Virus record (IMG/VR): IMGVR_UViG_3300044621_001857
Coordinates: 1 to 40,119 of that record
Strand: one strand, 5' to 3'
From: a virus
Length of the DNA: 40,119 bases
Shown: in pieces, positions 39,003 through 40,119 of the stretch
Layout: the number at the start of each line of letters is the position of its first letter
Position numbering within the stretch: the stretch's first letter is position 1
Notes under the pieces: generated by a model
The model's input: the letters and a program-made list of their open reading frames with translations, nothing else
Told to the model about the DNA's origin: nothing
Databases searched by the model: none
Program-made: the position numbers and the translations under genes

Positions 39003-39608
39003 TCAAATCAAATCAGGGTCATTGTGTTTTTCTAGATAATTTTTAGCTGCCTCAAAAAGTTTTGGATCATCATTTAAAAGTCCCAATGCGCAATTGCATT
39101 TTGCACATAATAAACCCCTGATTTTACCTGTTGTATGGCAATGGTCCACGGTAAAATAAGACCTATTCTTTCCAGGCTCATTTGTTTTGCAGATATAACA
39201 CACATTGCTTTGTTTACTTAGCATGATTTCATAATCTTGCGGTGTCATTCCATAGTTACGTTTTAAATCTTTTAGCCTACTTCTTTGTTTTGTTTTTTCT
39301 TTGTTGTTTTTATTCCACTGTTTTCCTTTTATACTTGAGCACGTTTTACAAAAAGAAGTGACACCTGTTTTGGAGCCGTTATTTCTATAAAAACTTTCAA
39401 AAGGTTTTAAAAGGTTGCAATTTGGACATAGTTTAGGCAAGGGATCGGGTGGTGTTTCTGTATGTTTTTGTATCTGCTGTTTATGATATTGGGCTGCATA
39501 TTTTTTTCCGCATTCCCTGCATCGGTTATTGTACCCATCTTTGTTTGCTGTTGCTTTGTTAAATGCTTCCAGGTGTTTGGAAATTTTACACACCCTGCAG
39601 ATTTTCAT
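39003..39608 (-). CDS. Endonuclease VII-like protein with two extra zinc ribbons
   Basis: 201 residues. The C-terminal half is the recombination endonuclease VII fold: YGMTPQDYEIMLSKQSNVCY, zinc C137-x2-C140 and C168-x2-C171, catalytic VDHCHTTGKIRGLLC (D155, H156, H158) and N172. The N-terminal half has two zinc-ribbon-like knuckles (C4/C7/C30/C33 and C61/C64/C87/C90). T4 endonuclease VII resolves branched DNA, but homologues are also free-standing homing endonucleases; AT-richness well above its neighbours and insertion in the replication operon favour mobile origin. Confidence 0.88.
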   Translation of the reverse strand: MKICRVCKISKHLEAFNKATANKDGYNNRCRECGKKYAAQYHKQQIQKHTETPPDPLPKLCPNCNLLKPFESFYRNNGSKTGVTSFCKTCSSIKGKQWNKNNKEKTKQRSRLKDLKRNYGMTPQDYEIMLSKQSNVCYICKTNEPGKNRSYFTVDHCHTTGKIRGLLCAKCNCALGLLNDDPKLFEAAKNYLEKHNDPDLI

Positions 39609-39626
39609 ATTTGTTTTATTTTTTTA

Positions 39627-40119
39627 TTAAAGCAAGTCTGCATCATAGACCCCACAGCGTTCGATCTGGCTGTAGTACTCTTCCACTACTTTCAGCCAGT
39701 CACCCCTCAATGAATCCAAAAACTTCCTGGAGATCTTGAAGACTTGAGTGCGGACAGGCGTGGACACCAAGATGGCTGCCTGCTGGACCCGCATCCCAAG
39801 AGTCTGCTCAATACCAAGATCGTACGCAGCAAGTTGCTTGCACGTCTTTTTAAATTTCATGTGCCCACCCAAGATGTCGCGCCACTCCATCGACCCCTTC
39901 TCCAGGTCCTTGGGCCACTTGCGACTGTAGGGTTTGACGCTGGTCTTAAGGTCGGCAAGCGTCAGTTTGTTCCCTACAACACCAATGATGTCAGGCGATC
40001 CAACCCAAGCCCTGCCCTCTTCATCATGTGCCCACACCCTACCGATACCATCGTCTGATAGTGTGAATTGATGTTTGTCGAGCAGAGGGGTTTCAGCCCA
40101 TAACACCTCGTCAAACTGA
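39627..40119 (-). CDS. PD-(D/E)XK nuclease, N-terminus cut by the window edge
   Basis: The frame is open through the right window edge, so the GTG at 40106 is not a reliable start. The visible 163 residues have GSPDIIGVVGNKLTLADLKT, where the acidic D and D-x-K of PD-(D/E)XK enzymes are placed correctly, plus a basic helix after it and a final helical region (RKFLDSLRGDWLKVVEEYYS). This fits the RecB/Cas4/exonuclease-like phage group that processes DNA ends during recombination or replication. It heads the primase operon in this view. Confidence 0.8.
   Translation of the reverse strand, partial: QFDEVLWAETPLLDKHQFTLSDDGIGRVWAHDEEGRAWVGSPDIIGVVGNKLTLADLKTSVKPYSRKWPKDLEKGSMEWRDILGGHMKFKKTCKQLAAYDLGIEQTLGMRVQQAAILVSTPVRTQVFKISRKFLDSLRGDWLKVVEEYYSQIERCGVYDADLL

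Noticed and set aside
1-40119. CRISPR arrays, tRNA genes, integrase, insertion sequences
   Set aside because: I looked for regularly spaced repeats, tRNA-like T-loops followed by acceptor ends, tyrosine/serine recombinase motifs and transposase motifs by eye and saw none; a computed search could still find a divergent tRNA.

Overview
This window is part of a tailed double-stranded DNA phage genome that most likely infects a phycobilisome-containing cyanobacterium (a cyanophage). The evidence is a complete head module (large terminase, portal, scaffold-like protein, major capsid protein), two fibre genes of which the second ends in a tail domain I associate with cyanophage fibres, and two genes typical of cyanophage auxiliary metabolism: an NblA-like phycobilisome-degradation adaptor (20099-20413) and a phage S-adenosylmethionine decarboxylase (35562-35924). 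No integrase, RNA polymerase, tail sheath or obvious long tape-measure gene is visible, so a short-tailed virion with internal ejection proteins is my inference. Both window edges cut through genes.

Layout. 1-15032 (+) is the virion assembly block: terL, a small membrane coiled-coil protein, an AbrB-fold protein, portal, scaffold-like protein, major capsid protein (MCP), a strongly expressed-looking decoration candidate, a helix-hairpin-helix protein, an M23-like and a SleB-like cell-wall hydrolase, a possible head-tail adaptor and several unnamed virion proteins. 15083-15301 (-) is a small HTH regulator with its own terminator and a doubled upstream box. 15437-20413 (+) carries an HNH endonuclease, an 856-aa probable internal virion protein, two small basic proteins, a homing-type HNH endonuclease, a T4-type lysozyme and the NblA-like gene. 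20401-23922 holds mostly minus-strand genes, including a tightly coupled cassette: HTH protein, two unknowns, Dam-like adenine methyltransferase and dCTP deaminase. 23974-30294 (+) is the adsorption/lysis block: a membrane protein, two fibres, small fibre-associated proteins and a bifunctional endolysin (glucosaminidase plus C39-like peptidase). 30295-34630 (-) has small unknowns, a beta-rich unknown, a double HNH-like protein, a remarkable bipartite inverted repeat (33066-33251) and a GT4 glycosyltransferase. 34698-35591 (+) is a glycine-zipper protein. 35562-40119 (-) is the replication end: SpeD, a D5-type primase-helicase, small unknowns, an endonuclease VII-like protein and a PD-(D/E)XK nuclease.

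How the genes work together. DNA is made and its nucleotide pool adjusted by the primase-helicase, nuclease and dCTP deaminase. Host physiology is probably altered by NblA (light-harvesting antenna breakdown, amino-acid release) and SpeD (polyamine synthesis). Heads are assembled by terminase, portal, scaffold and capsid proteins. Cell-wall passage and lysis are served by four different peptidoglycan-active proteins. Three start codons, including both lysin genes, lie directly behind RNA hairpins, which suggests translational timing. Four free-standing endonuclease-type genes are scattered through the window. Many small genes have no recognised function; they are described but not named.
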